From: Henriciella litoralis
GTDB taxonomy: Bacteria; Pseudomonadota; Alphaproteobacteria; Caulobacterales; Hyphomonadaceae
Assembly: GCF_002088935.1 (NCBI RefSeq)
Contig: NZ_NCSS01000006.1
Span: forward strand, 2,822,407 to 2,886,406
DNA: 64,000 nucleotides
Direction of reading: 5' to 3'
A model generated the notes under the pieces. It worked only from the letters and a program-made list of their open reading frames with translations. It was not told the origin of the DNA and did no database searches. Below, in pieces: positions 16,290 through 25,082 of the stretch. A program made the translations under genes and the position numbers. Numbering within the stretch: the first letter of the stretch is position 1; each line of letters starts with the position of its first letter.

Positions 16290-17075
16290 TCAGGCGGATT
16301 CAGTAGCGTCTGCCTTGACGATCTCGAGGAAGAGAGGCCGCTCGCCGCCGCCATGCACTTCAAGCGACGCGCCGCTTATGTAACTGGCGTCCTCCGACAG
16401 CAGGAAGATAACGGCACGGGCGACGTCTTCACCCGTTCCCAGCCGTTTGAGCGGCAGCGATGCAGCGATCTTTGCCTGCGATGCGCTGGCACCATAGGTC
16501 TGTTCGGTCGTTTCCGTTTCCACAAGGCCAACAACGATGCTGTTCACGCGAATGGCAGGCCCCCATTCCTGTGCGAGGCTGCGCGACAGGCCAAGGAGGC
16601 CGGCCTTGGCCGCGCCGTAGACCGCTGTACCTGGCGAGGCACGCTGGCCTGAAACACTGGCAATATTGACGATGGATCCTCGTCTCTTTTCGAGGTGAGG
16701 GTAGGCGGCCTGACTCAGATAGAGAGGGGCCAGCAGGTTGAGGTTGATGATCGCTTGGGCAAAGCGCGGACTTGCCGTTGCCGCGTCGCTTTCCGGAGAT
16801 CCGCCAGCATTGTTTACGAGAAAGTCGATGTTGCCGAACGCATTTGCGACGGTCTTCACAAAGTCGCTGACTTGCTGAGGGTCGCGAACGTCGCACGACA
16901 CAAACAAGGCTTCCCGTCCGCCAGCCTGGATCGGTGTTTCTGGCGCTGAGCGCCCGCATATCGCGACGTTACAGCCAAGGTCGAGAAGCCGTTTTGTGAT
17001 GGCTAGGCCGAGGCCGCGCGTGCCGCCGGTGACGATGGCGGTGCGGTCTTCAAAATCTGCTCGGTTGCTCGACAT
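16290..17075 (-). CDS. short-chain dehydrogenase/reductase (SDR)
   Basis: The 261-residue classical SDR has TGGTRGLG (17-24), NNAG (88-91), catalytic S140, Y153 and K157 (YGAAK), and a final helix region ending in LFLEIVKADATESA. CGRSAP after strand 2 carries an arginine, which favours NADP(H). It leads a leftward pair with the flavin reductase. The third TGCGTA-N18-TACGAA site begins 81 bp upstream of its ATG, almost the same distance as copy 1 from the dioxygenase. It probably acts on a hydroxyl or keto group of the same substrate. Confidence 0.9.
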   Translation of the reverse strand: MSSNRADFEDRTAIVTGGTRGLGLAITKRLLDLGCNVAICGRSAPETPIQAGGREALFVSCDVRDPQQVSDFVKTVANAFGNIDFLVNNAGGSPESDAATASPRFAQAIINLNLLAPLYLSQAAYPHLEKRRGSIVNIASVSGQRASPGTAVYGAAKAGLLGLSRSLAQEWGPAIRVNSIVVGLVETETTEQTYGASASQAKIAASLPLKRLGTGEDVARAVIFLLSEDASYISGASLEVHGGGERPLFLEIVKADATESA

Positions 17076-17156
17076 GGCTGGGCCTCGGTTCTGTGTGTCT
17101 CGACTGTAGATTTCCTATCATCCGAAAAAAAGAAGGTCACGCCCGGAATGAAAAAA

Positions 17157-17186
17157 TGCGTATCAAAAATGAATAAATACTACGAA
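17157..17186. promoter_or_regulatory. bipartite operator-like site TGCGTA-N18-TACGAA, copy 3
   Basis: TGCGTA (17157-17162) and TACGAA (17181-17186) lie in the 349-bp divergent region between the SDR (start 17075) and the TBDR (start 17425). A further short inverted repeat TTCGT-N4-ACGAA occurs at 17235-17248, closer to the TBDR, and uses the same ACGAA half-site. Apart from these elements I see nothing else in the region 17076-17424. Confidence 0.6.
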
Positions 17187-17424
17187 AAAAGGTATCGTAA
17201 TTTTTAAATTTTCCAAATAAGGCACCGAGGTCCGTTCGTGGGTACGAATCGAAATTGGTGCCGATCGGCTCCGAATTTGGCGTCCTATCATTTTTTCTGA
17301 AGAACAGTGTAGCCACGTGGAGCGTCTTCAACGCTCCTTCACGACCCTTAACATCCTCCAAATCAAAAAAAGCCGACCCGGCGTGCCGGAGCGCGGAAAT
17401 ATACGATCCAGGGAGGACCGAACT

Positions 17425-19752
17425 ATGAATTATTCCAGGCATGGAATCCTTGCGTGCGCTGCACTGCTCGGGAGCTTTCACTTTGCCAGCGCGCAGGATG
17501 CCGCTCAGTCACAGAGCGCCGACACAGAAGAAAGCAGACAGCAGCGGAAACTCGACGTTGTATATGTCACAGCGCAGCGACGAGAGGAGCGGCTCGTTGA
17601 TGTGCCAATCTCGTTGACCGCGCTAGGCTCGGCGGAAATCGAGCGGGCGCAGGTTCGAAGCGTTAGCGACCTGAACGCGGTGGTGCCAAACATCCAGATC
17701 AATGAGACGGTTGGCAACACATTCGGACCATTGATCAGCATTCGTGGCCTGTCGCCGTCTTCCGACACCAGCCTCGCGCGCGACCAGCCCGTCGGCATCT
17801 ATATTGACGGTGTGCCGGTCAGCAAATCCACTGGTGCAGCCTTCGACACCGTTGATCTGGAGAGAGTTGAGGTGCTCCGAGGGCCGCAAGGCACATTGTA
17901 CGGAAAGAACACGATCGGCGGGGCGGTTAATCTCATTACGCGAAAGCCGACCGGCGAATTCGGCGGGAGCGCCCTGCTTGGGGCGGGCAGTTATGGCCTC
18001 TTCAACGCGCGGGTCTCTGTGGACCTGCCGGAGATTGCAGGGTTCAGCCCGAAACTGGCGATTATCAACAAGAAGGATGACGGCTATTATCGCAACTCGG
18101 CGTTGCCGGGGAATTTCGGTGAAGAGGAGGTCTGGGCCGGGCGTTTTGACCTGCTGTGGGAGCCGGCTGACAACTTCTCCGCGCTCTACAGCTATGATGA
18201 GAGCGACAGCGAAGGCTCCCCCGCGCAGCTCGCACTCGTTGCCGTCACGGGGGCAGGGCCTGTTGCCTTCATCAATCCATTGCTGGCGCCCTATGTCGTG
18301 GACGGTCGTACGCGCACGATTGGCGCCGAGAGCGCGTTCGGCAGCGATTTCGAGACCTCCGGGCATGCTCTGACCCTCGAATGGCAACCCGGCCTTGGCG
18401 ATCTCACACTCAAGTCGATCACAGCGCGACGCACCATGTTCTCATCTTCGCAGAGCGACTTTGACGGATCTCCCATCGATCTCCTCCGCTTCACCCTCGA
18501 GAATGACTATGAGCAGTTCACGCAGGAGTTTCAGGGCATAGGGTCCTTCGGGGCGATCGATTACACGCTTGGTCTTTTCTACCTGGATGACGACTACGAC
18601 GTTCACAATCCACGCTGGAATTTCCAGTTTGGCGGGAACGATGCCTTCGATGCCAGCGAACGGTCCGGGGGCTCTAAAAGCCAAGCCGCCTATGGGCAGG
18701 TGTCTTGGAAACCGGCTGCCTTTGAGGATCGGCTGAAGCTGTCGCTCGGCGGCCGTTACACGCGTGAGGAAAAGGAAGCGACGGAGCTCTTCCTCTCTAA
18801 TTCGGCCTATGCGGCCGATCCATCAGCGTCGGGCTCGGGAGTCTTCCTTCGCGAGGCAGACGGCACCCCCGTGACGCGTAGTGGGCAGCCGGCGGCGGGG
18901 GCGCGGCCGGGTGCGGGTGGCATCGGCGCGACTGACCTTATTCCGCTCGAAAATGACGGTGTCTGGTCCAGCTTCACGCCGGAGTTCAACGCCCTCTATA
19001 AGTTCAGCGACGACGTCTCCGTATACGGACGCGTTGCGACGGCGTTCAAGAGTGGCGGTATCAATGATACCGCGGCGACGAATGACGCTTTCCTGACGTC
19101 GTATGATCCGGAAAAGCTGACCTCATACGAACTCGGTTTCAAATATGCGGGCTTTGACAATGCGCTGTCGCTAAGCGGGGCGGTATACCATTCCAATTAC
19201 ACCGACTTCCAGGCGGGGGTGTTTGTGCCTCAGCTGGTGACGACAAACATCATCAACGCTGGCGAAGCCAAGCTCACGGGGGTCGAGATCGAAGGCACGG
19301 TCCGGCCGACCGATAATCTCTCTTTCGACTTCGGCGCGGGCTATGTCGATGCCAGGTATACCGATTTCGTCCTGCCGGACGGCACTGATGTCACGGATGC
19401 GTATGTCGTCACGCGCGTGCCTGAGTGGAACTACCAGCTCGGTGTGCTGCACACCCATGATTTCAGCTTCGGCACGCTGGAGACGAGCGCCGATTATACC
19501 TGGCGAAGTGAGCAGGCAGGGACGATCACGGATGATCCGCTTTCGGAACTTCCGTCCTATGGCTTGCTAAGCGCGAGGATCGCCCTGACCGACATACAGG
19601 TCGGCGACGGAAAGACGCTCGAAATTGCGGCTTGGGGCAAGAATCTGACGGATGAGGAATACCTTGTCAGTGGCATCAACCTCTCGATTCTGACGGTTTC
19701 CCAGTTCGGCGATCCCCGCACCTTGGGCGCAGAACTTCGGCTTCGCTTCTAG
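17425..19752 (+). CDS. TonB-dependent outer-membrane receptor
   Basis: This 775-residue receptor starts at ATG 17425, with GGGAGG at 17411-17416. The frame is open upstream, but a start there would precede the signal peptide by 36 residues. The signal peptide ends near FASAQDA. The TonB-box region LDVVYVTAQRREERLVDVP, plug motifs (ISIRGLSPSS, IYIDGVPV, LERVEVLRGPQGTLYGKN) and the C-terminal barrel strand LGAELRLRF are all present. This is the sphingomonad-type receptor often found in front of aromatic or steroid catabolic genes. It forms an operon with the MFS gene 9 bp downstream, so outer and inner membrane uptake are probably coupled. Its promoter region holds copy 3 of the module 1 operator motif. 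Confidence 0.95.
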   Translation: MNYSRHGILACAALLGSFHFASAQDAAQSQSADTEESRQQRKLDVVYVTAQRREERLVDVPISLTALGSAEIERAQVRSVSDLNAVVPNIQINETVGNTFGPLISIRGLSPSSDTSLARDQPVGIYIDGVPVSKSTGAAFDTVDLERVEVLRGPQGTLYGKNTIGGAVNLITRKPTGEFGGSALLGAGSYGLFNARVSVDLPEIAGFSPKLAIINKKDDGYYRNSALPGNFGEEEVWAGRFDLLWEPADNFSALYSYDESDSEGSPAQLALVAVTGAGPVAFINPLLAPYVVDGRTRTIGAESAFGSDFETSGHALTLEWQPGLGDLTLKSITARRTMFSSSQSDFDGSPIDLLRFTLENDYEQFTQEFQGIGSFGAIDYTLGLFYLDDDYDVHNPRWNFQFGGNDAFDASERSGGSKSQAAYGQVSWKPAAFEDRLKLSLGGRYTREEKEATELFLSNSAYAADPSASGSGVFLREADGTPVTRSGQPAAGARPGAGGIGATDLIPLENDGVWSSFTPEFNALYKFSDDVSVYGRVATAFKSGGINDTAATNDAFLTSYDPEKLTSYELGFKYAGFDNALSLSGAVYHSNYTDFQAGVFVPQLVTTNIINAGEAKLTGVEIEGTVRPTDNLSFDFGAGYVDARYTDFVLPDGTDVTDAYVVTRVPEWNYQLGVLHTHDFSFGTLETSADYTWRSEQAGTITDDPLSELPSYGLLSARIALTDIQVGDGKTLEIAAWGKNLTDEEYLVSGINLSILTVSQFGDPRTLGAELRLRF

Positions 19753-19761
19753 GGGGACGAT

Positions 19762-21123
19762 ATGGATACGACGCCCGCCGAAACGCACTCAACGGTCGCT
19801 CCGGCCAAACCTCAGAGAAGTCTGACGACGGGCGTCTATCCGTGGATCGTTGTCGCTATCCTTTTCACCGGGTACAGCTTTAGTGCGATTGATGCACGTG
19901 TGCTGACGCTGATGGTCGAGCCGATCCAGCGAGACCTTGGGCTTTCGGATTTCGAAATCAGCCTGTTGCAGGGCTTTGCCTTTGCGATCATGTTCTCAAT
20001 CGCGTCGCTTCCGATTGGACGCTTCATCGACAGGACCGGTAGGCGGTCCCTGCTCATTGTTTGGGGTGTTCTTTTCTGGTCTCTGATGACGGCCGCATGC
20101 GGATTTGCAAGTGGCTTCATCGGTCTCTTCATCGCGCGCGTTGGGGTTGGTGTTGGCGAGGCGACACTGAGCCCAACCGCGTATTCCCTCATCAGCGACT
20201 ATTTTGATCGCCGACGTCGAGCGCTCGCGATCAGCTTCTATGCCATTGGTTATCCGATCGGCGGCGGGCTCGCGCTGCTGATCGGCGGAGGTCTGCTCAC
20301 CATCTTCACCCGGTGGGGCGGCGTCGACATTCCGGTTCTCGGTCATTTCAGCCCGTGGCAGGCAGTATTCCTTTGCGTCGCGGCTCCAGGTGTCCTGATT
20401 GCCGGCCTCATGTTGCTTATCCGCGAACCGCCGCGCCGAGAGGTGTCGACCGCCATGTCGCGGCAAGTCTCAATGCGCGAGGCGCTCAGCTATGTCTGGG
20501 AGAACAAGGTTTTGTACGGCTCGCTGATCGGAACGGTGGGCGTGCTTGCCCTTCTGGCAATCGGGACCAGCCTATGGTTTCCGACCTTTCTCATCCGGAC
20601 CTATGGAATGACGCCTGGGCAAGTCGGGCTTTCATACGGCTTGGTCATGCTGAGCTGCGGCGCTGTCGGCACGTTGTTTGGCGGCTGGATGTCCGGGCGG
20701 CTGATGCAATCGGGTCGAACCGATGCAAACATGCTGGTCGTGCTGGCGGCGACGCTTCTGAAAGGTGCCCCGTTGATCGCCGCCCCGCTCATGCCGTCGG
20801 CGTTTTGGGCCCTGACTCTGATGGCGATCGGCACTCTCATCGGCCAGGCATCGCAAGGCGTCATGATGGCAGCCATTCAGGATGTCACTCCCAATCAGCT
20901 GCGTGGGCAGATTACGGCGGTGACGATCCTGGTCGTCAATCTCGTTGGGACAGGCCTCGGAGCAACGGTAATTGCAGCCGTGACCGACTTCGGTTTCGGT
21001 GACCAGTCGGCGCTTCGCTACTCGATTGCGCTTACCGGCGCGGTGGCTCTGCCCGTGATTGTCGGCCTCATCCTTGTATCGATCCCGCACTACCGTCGGG
21101 CGATTGCCAAGCTCGGCTCGTAG
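19762..21123 (+). CDS. MFS transporter (spinster-like)
   Basis: The 453-residue protein has about twelve membrane spans. The MFS loop 2-3 motif is seen as GRFIDRTGRRSLL near residue 88, and FIARVGVGVGEATLSPTAYSL is typical of spinster-like permeases. The gene begins 9 bp after the TBDR stop, with GGGGGA just upstream of the ATG. It would take the TBDR substrate from periplasm to cytoplasm. No clear terminator follows. Confidence 0.9.
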   Translation: MDTTPAETHSTVAPAKPQRSLTTGVYPWIVVAILFTGYSFSAIDARVLTLMVEPIQRDLGLSDFEISLLQGFAFAIMFSIASLPIGRFIDRTGRRSLLIVWGVLFWSLMTAACGFASGFIGLFIARVGVGVGEATLSPTAYSLISDYFDRRRRALAISFYAIGYPIGGGLALLIGGGLLTIFTRWGGVDIPVLGHFSPWQAVFLCVAAPGVLIAGLMLLIREPPRREVSTAMSRQVSMREALSYVWENKVLYGSLIGTVGVLALLAIGTSLWFPTFLIRTYGMTPGQVGLSYGLVMLSCGAVGTLFGGWMSGRLMQSGRTDANMLVVLAATLLKGAPLIAAPLMPSAFWALTLMAIGTLIGQASQGVMMAAIQDVTPNQLRGQITAVTILVVNLVGTGLGATVIAAVTDFGFGDQSALRYSIALTGAVALPVIVGLILVSIPHYRRAIAKLGS

Positions 21124-21543
21124 ATGGTTGAGACCGAGACGCGAAGCTGGCGATCATCTTCAATGCTCGGCGCCGGTGGCCGACTTCAAATTTATATCGC
21201 AGCCCTGAGCAACGGTCTGGCCCCGATCGGCTGAAACTTATTCTGTGTTTTGAAAACTGCCAGCGGCCCCAATTCGCTCGTCGCGACTAATTCTGGCGCA
21301 CCAGTGCGCTTTATCTCGGTGCGAATGACTTGAAATGAGTGAATCATCTCGTGTTTCGGTGGCACAGCTTGTGGCCGATTGAGGTGTAGGGCAAGCATCC
21401 TTAAAAAAGAAATTGAACTCATATTCAGTTTATGAGAGTGTATGCATCGGTTAAATTTTCTTTTTGGCGCTAGGGGCCTGCTGCTGCCGGGCATGCAAGG
21501 TAGCCCGGGTTCGGCCGGATGGATAATCTACAGGAGTGGTGCC
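21124..21543. other. 420-bp intergenic region upstream of the S12 hydrolase
   Basis: No gene is supported here. A rightward reading frame enters from an ATG at 21442, but the signal peptide and the ribosome-binding site point to the TTG at 21544. The region is AT-rich from 21390 to 21450 and contains the module 2 operator motif at 21411-21427. A weaker related stretch lies near 21331-21350. Confidence 0.5.
21411..21427 (+). promoter_or_regulatory. module 2 operator-like motif WWTTGARNTCAWNWTCA, copy A
   Basis: The site reads AATTGAACTCATATTCA and ends 116 bp before the TTG start of the S12 hydrolase gene. The core TGANNTCA is palindromic. Three other copies lie upstream of module 2 transcription units, and three of the four sit 112-116 bp from the start codon. 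Confidence 0.55.
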
Positions 21544-22686
21544 TTGAAAGGCTTATGTCTCTCGATAATCATGCTGCCGCTCGGCCCGGTTTTGTCGCTG
21601 CCGTGCGCGGCGGCAAGCCCTGACTGGATCGATCAGTCCGTCCAATCCTTCGCAGACGCAGTTGGAACGCCGGGACTTTCTCTCACAATCATGGAGCATG
21701 GAGAGATCGCTTGGGAAGGTGCGCAGGGATATGCGGATCTTGAACAGATGACGCCAATGACACCGCAGAGCCTCATGCGGATCGGGTCTATCTCTAAAAC
21801 AATAACAGCCGTGACGACGCTACAAATCGCTTCGGCTGGTCTCGTCGATCTGGATGCGACAGTCAGCGACTATCTGCCCGGTTTTGCGGGGCCGGCTCGT
21901 ATGAGTACGCTTCGGCAACTGGCATCTCATACCGCATGTGTGCGGGGCTATGACTCACCGGAAGAAGAGATTTCCCTAACGCATTATGCCAGTATGAAAG
22001 AGGCGCTGGTTCGCTTTTCTGATGATGATCTGATTTGCGCGCCGGGCGATGCTTTCAACTACTCAAGCTACGGTTACACCTTGCTGGCGGCTGGGCTTGC
22101 CGAGGCGTCCGGTCTGTCCTTTGGTGAGCTGATAAGCGCGCAGGTTCTCGATCCGCTGGGGCTGGATAGCGTGGCGCTTGATGATGCTGTGCGGGTCATT
22201 CCGGGCCGCGCCGCTTTTTATGTGGAGTCCGAGGACGGCGAACTCGAGAACGCGCCATTCAATGACTATAGCTACAAGTATGCTGGTGCTGGCATGCTGG
22301 CTTCGACTCGCGATCTTGCAAAGTTTGGCGCGGCTTTGGTTGGGGAGGGGGGCCTCGCTCCGGACGCTGAAAAGGCGATGACCTCACCGGCCAGGCTCAA
22401 TAGCGGGGTGTTCACCGACTATGGCCTGGGCCTGTATGTCAGTCTGCCGGATTTCCTGGAGGCGAGAAAGGCATACCTTCCCGAGGCGTTGTATGAGCAG
22501 TTGATGCATCAGGTGTCCGGTCGTCCGATTTACTGGCATACTGGAACGAGCGAGGGTGCCGTGTCGGTGCTGATGATTGAGCCGGACTCCCAGCGCGTGC
22601 TCGCACTGTCCATAAACAAAGGCGGTCTGGAGAAAGAGGTTTTGATCTTTGCGATTGGTCTGATGGACGAACTCAGGGGAGACTGA
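21544..22686 (+). CDS. serine hydrolase, beta-lactamase family (S12)
   Basis: Read from the TTG at 21544, which has AGGAG at 21532-21536, the product is 380 residues. It has a signal peptide (LCLSIIMLPLGPVLSLPCAAA) and a class C beta-lactamase/D-aminopeptidase fold. SxxK is seen as SISK (S82, K85), the second motif as NYSSYG (Y173), and the third as WHTGTSEG. The usual asparagine of YxN is a serine. Proteins of this fold cleave D-amino-acid peptides, beta-lactams or esters; the MlrB microcystin protease belongs to the same superfamily. It would act in the periplasm. It is the first module 2 gene, with operator copy A upstream. Confidence 0.85.
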   Translation: MKGLCLSIIMLPLGPVLSLPCAAASPDWIDQSVQSFADAVGTPGLSLTIMEHGEIAWEGAQGYADLEQMTPMTPQSLMRIGSISKTITAVTTLQIASAGLVDLDATVSDYLPGFAGPARMSTLRQLASHTACVRGYDSPEEEISLTHYASMKEALVRFSDDDLICAPGDAFNYSSYGYTLLAAGLAEASGLSFGELISAQVLDPLGLDSVALDDAVRVIPGRAAFYVESEDGELENAPFNDYSYKYAGAGMLASTRDLAKFGAALVGEGGLAPDAEKAMTSPARLNSGVFTDYGLGLYVSLPDFLEARKAYLPEALYEQLMHQVSGRPIYWHTGTSEGAVSVLMIEPDSQRVLALSINKGGLEKEVLIFAIGLMDELRGD

Positions 22687-22761
22687 GGCCGTTTTCTGGG
22701 CGCTGTGATCATTCAGGTGGTGCTCATTTAAGCAAAATCAGAAAAAGAGTTGCTTAAAATA

Positions 22762-22778
22762 TGAAAATGATCTCAAAT
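22762..22778 (-). promoter_or_regulatory. module 2 operator-like motif, copy B
   Basis: Read on the minus strand the site is ATTTGAGATCATTTTCA. It lies in the 203-bp region before the TBDR gene and ends 111 bp before its ATG at 22890. It matches the consensus WWTTGARNTCAWNWTCA at every constrained position. Confidence 0.55.
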
Positions 22779-22889
22779 TTAGTATAGTGCAATTATGGTC
22801 TGGTGGGAGCGGTCCGAATCTTCGGGGCGACGTTTGGCGGGGCAGGACCCAACACCAGAATTTTGGTGCAGGAAGGATTTTAGGACGCA

Positions 22890-25076
22890 ATGACACATTC
22901 AAGTCTTCACAAGTTTTTGACTCTGGCACTCTTCATGAGCGGCTCCGTGTGGACGGAAGCGCAGGCGCAGCAGGCGCAACAAGCGTCGGACGAGACCGAG
23001 GCGACCTATTATGATGTCGTCACGGTAACCGCCCGCCGGCGCGAAGAGGCCATTCAGGATACGCCGTTGGCCGTAACGGCTTTTGGGGCAGACCTATTGG
23101 ACGCGGCCGCACTGGATGAGATTGGCGATCTTGTTTCGCTGAGCCCGAATGTGACTTTCGAACCCGGCGGAGATTTCGTCAGTTCCAACATCGCCATCCG
23201 GGGTGTGAGCCGCGAACGCTCCACTGAGGAGCCGGGCGTCGGTATCTATCGCGACGGCGTCTATGTTGGCGGTCCTGTCACAACGCTCTCAGATCTCTAT
23301 GACCTTGAACAGGTCGAAATTCTTCGTGGGCCTCAGGCGGGGCTTTACGGTCGCAACGCGGTCGGCGGGGCCGTGAACATCGTTACGGCTCGTCCGGTCT
23401 TTGAAAATACGGCGAAGATTGATCTGCGCGCAGAAAGATATGACCGTCAGGAATTCGTGGGCATGGGCAATTACGCCTTTTCCGACCGACTTGCCGGGCG
23501 CCTGAGCGTCAAGCTGGTGAACCAGGATGACGGCTTTACGCGTAACGCTTTTCTCGACCAAGAGCTGGAAGCTCGCGAGAACCTCTCGGCGCGCGGGCGT
23601 CTGCTCTGGCAACCGAGTGAGAACACCGACCTGCTGCTTACGGCGGCCTATCGCAAGGATGAAGGGCAAACGCCGGGTGTCTACCGAACTGGCGACGATC
23701 CGGAGAAACTCGCCTACGATACCGAAACGCCATATAATTCAGAGGAATGGCAGCTCTATTCGGAATTTAATACCGCGCTAGGCGCGGGGACGCTGACGAA
23801 TGTCCTCAGCTACCGGACAGTCGATGTCTTTCAGCAGGACGATACCGACTTTTCCAGCGCCTATCTGCAAACTTCAACGCGCGATATCGAGCTTGAGACG
23901 CTCTTCGCCGAGCTGCGCTATGCGTCCGCTCAGGACCAGGCGTTTCGTTACCTTGTCGGCGCAACGATGATACGTGAGGAAGCTTTATTCGACACAAATT
24001 TCCTGATTTCGGTCGGCGTGCCGGGCCTCGGATCATTCTTCGGACCTGACAATGGCGGCCTGACGGGCGACAATCTGGATAGTGTCCTGTTTGACCTCGA
24101 TAATGATCAGGAGCTGATGTCATACGCGGCCTTTGCGGAGCTGTCCTATGATCTGACCGATCGGCTGACCCTTGATGCGAGTTTGCGGTATACGCGTGAT
24201 GAGCGTGACGTTGACTTTGAGCAGGCGACGCCCGGCTGCACGGCCTGTATCGCTATCGTCGGGCGCTCGCTCGATTATGGCGTGACCTCCGACCCCGTCT
24301 TCGAGAACTGGTCGCCGGCCGGCACGTTGAGCTATGACGTCTCTGACGATGTCATGGTCTATGCGACGGTCTCGACCGGCTTCAAGGCCGGTGGAATTAA
24401 TGAAGGGGCCAGCCAGCCGAAATACCTGCCGTTCGATAGTGAGACTTCACTGAGCTACGAAGCCGGGTTGAAAGCGTCTCTGGGGGATCGTGCGCAGTTG
24501 TCCCTGGCGGCGTTTTCGCAGAAGCGAAAAGATGCGCTGATCTCCGTGGACGAATCTGTAATCGACCCGACATTCCCGGCCGGAGTGAACGGTCTCGGCA
24601 TCAATGCTGGTGAAATCCAGACTGCGGGGCTCGAGGGTGAGCTGTCCGCGCAGCCCATAGACGGGCTACGCCTCAATGCGGCCTATGGTTATCTTGATGC
24701 GACCTATGATGAGTTCGTGGTGCCTCTCTCGGGCGGCGGTGTCGTCGACTATTCGGGCAATCAGGTGCCACGCAGCTTCCGCCAGAGCGTCAGCCTTGAC
24801 GCGCTCTACACGGCGCCGCTGACCGATCTGGCCGACCTGTTCCTCTATGGTAGCTACAGCAATTCCTGGGACGGCTATCAGGATAATGCGAACCAGATCG
24901 AGTCAGAGCATCCGGAGATCATCAATCTGAAGGTCGGTCTCGAAGGGGAGAGTTGGCGAGTGACGACTTATGTCAACAATATCGGCGATACGCGCTATAT
25001 CAACTATCAGATTGGTAGCTTCATACAGCGCGCTCCTGGCCGCACGTTCGGTGTGCGCCTTGAGCAATCCTTCTGA
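22890..25076 (+). CDS. TonB-dependent outer-membrane receptor
   Basis: The 728-residue receptor has a signal peptide (cleavage near EAQAQQ) and a TonB-box region (YDVVTVTARRREEAIQDTP). Plug motifs include IAIRGVSRERS, IYRDGVYVGGP and LEQVEILRGPQAGLYGRN, and the barrel ends in FGVRLEQSF. It begins a rightward run with the DUF1611 gene 6 bp downstream, the epimerase and an SDR. This placement suggests import of the compound processed by those enzymes. AGGA occurs 10 or so bases before the ATG. Confidence 0.95.
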   Translation: MTHSSLHKFLTLALFMSGSVWTEAQAQQAQQASDETEATYYDVVTVTARRREEAIQDTPLAVTAFGADLLDAAALDEIGDLVSLSPNVTFEPGGDFVSSNIAIRGVSRERSTEEPGVGIYRDGVYVGGPVTTLSDLYDLEQVEILRGPQAGLYGRNAVGGAVNIVTARPVFENTAKIDLRAERYDRQEFVGMGNYAFSDRLAGRLSVKLVNQDDGFTRNAFLDQELEARENLSARGRLLWQPSENTDLLLTAAYRKDEGQTPGVYRTGDDPEKLAYDTETPYNSEEWQLYSEFNTALGAGTLTNVLSYRTVDVFQQDDTDFSSAYLQTSTRDIELETLFAELRYASAQDQAFRYLVGATMIREEALFDTNFLISVGVPGLGSFFGPDNGGLTGDNLDSVLFDLDNDQELMSYAAFAELSYDLTDRLTLDASLRYTRDERDVDFEQATPGCTACIAIVGRSLDYGVTSDPVFENWSPAGTLSYDVSDDVMVYATVSTGFKAGGINEGASQPKYLPFDSETSLSYEAGLKASLGDRAQLSLAAFSQKRKDALISVDESVIDPTFPAGVNGLGINAGEIQTAGLEGELSAQPIDGLRLNAAYGYLDATYDEFVVPLSGGGVVDYSGNQVPRSFRQSVSLDALYTAPLTDLADLFLYGSYSNSWDGYQDNANQIESEHPEIINLKVGLEGESWRVTTYVNNIGDTRYINYQIGSFIQRAPGRTFGVRLEQSF

Positions 25077-25082
25077 TCCAGC

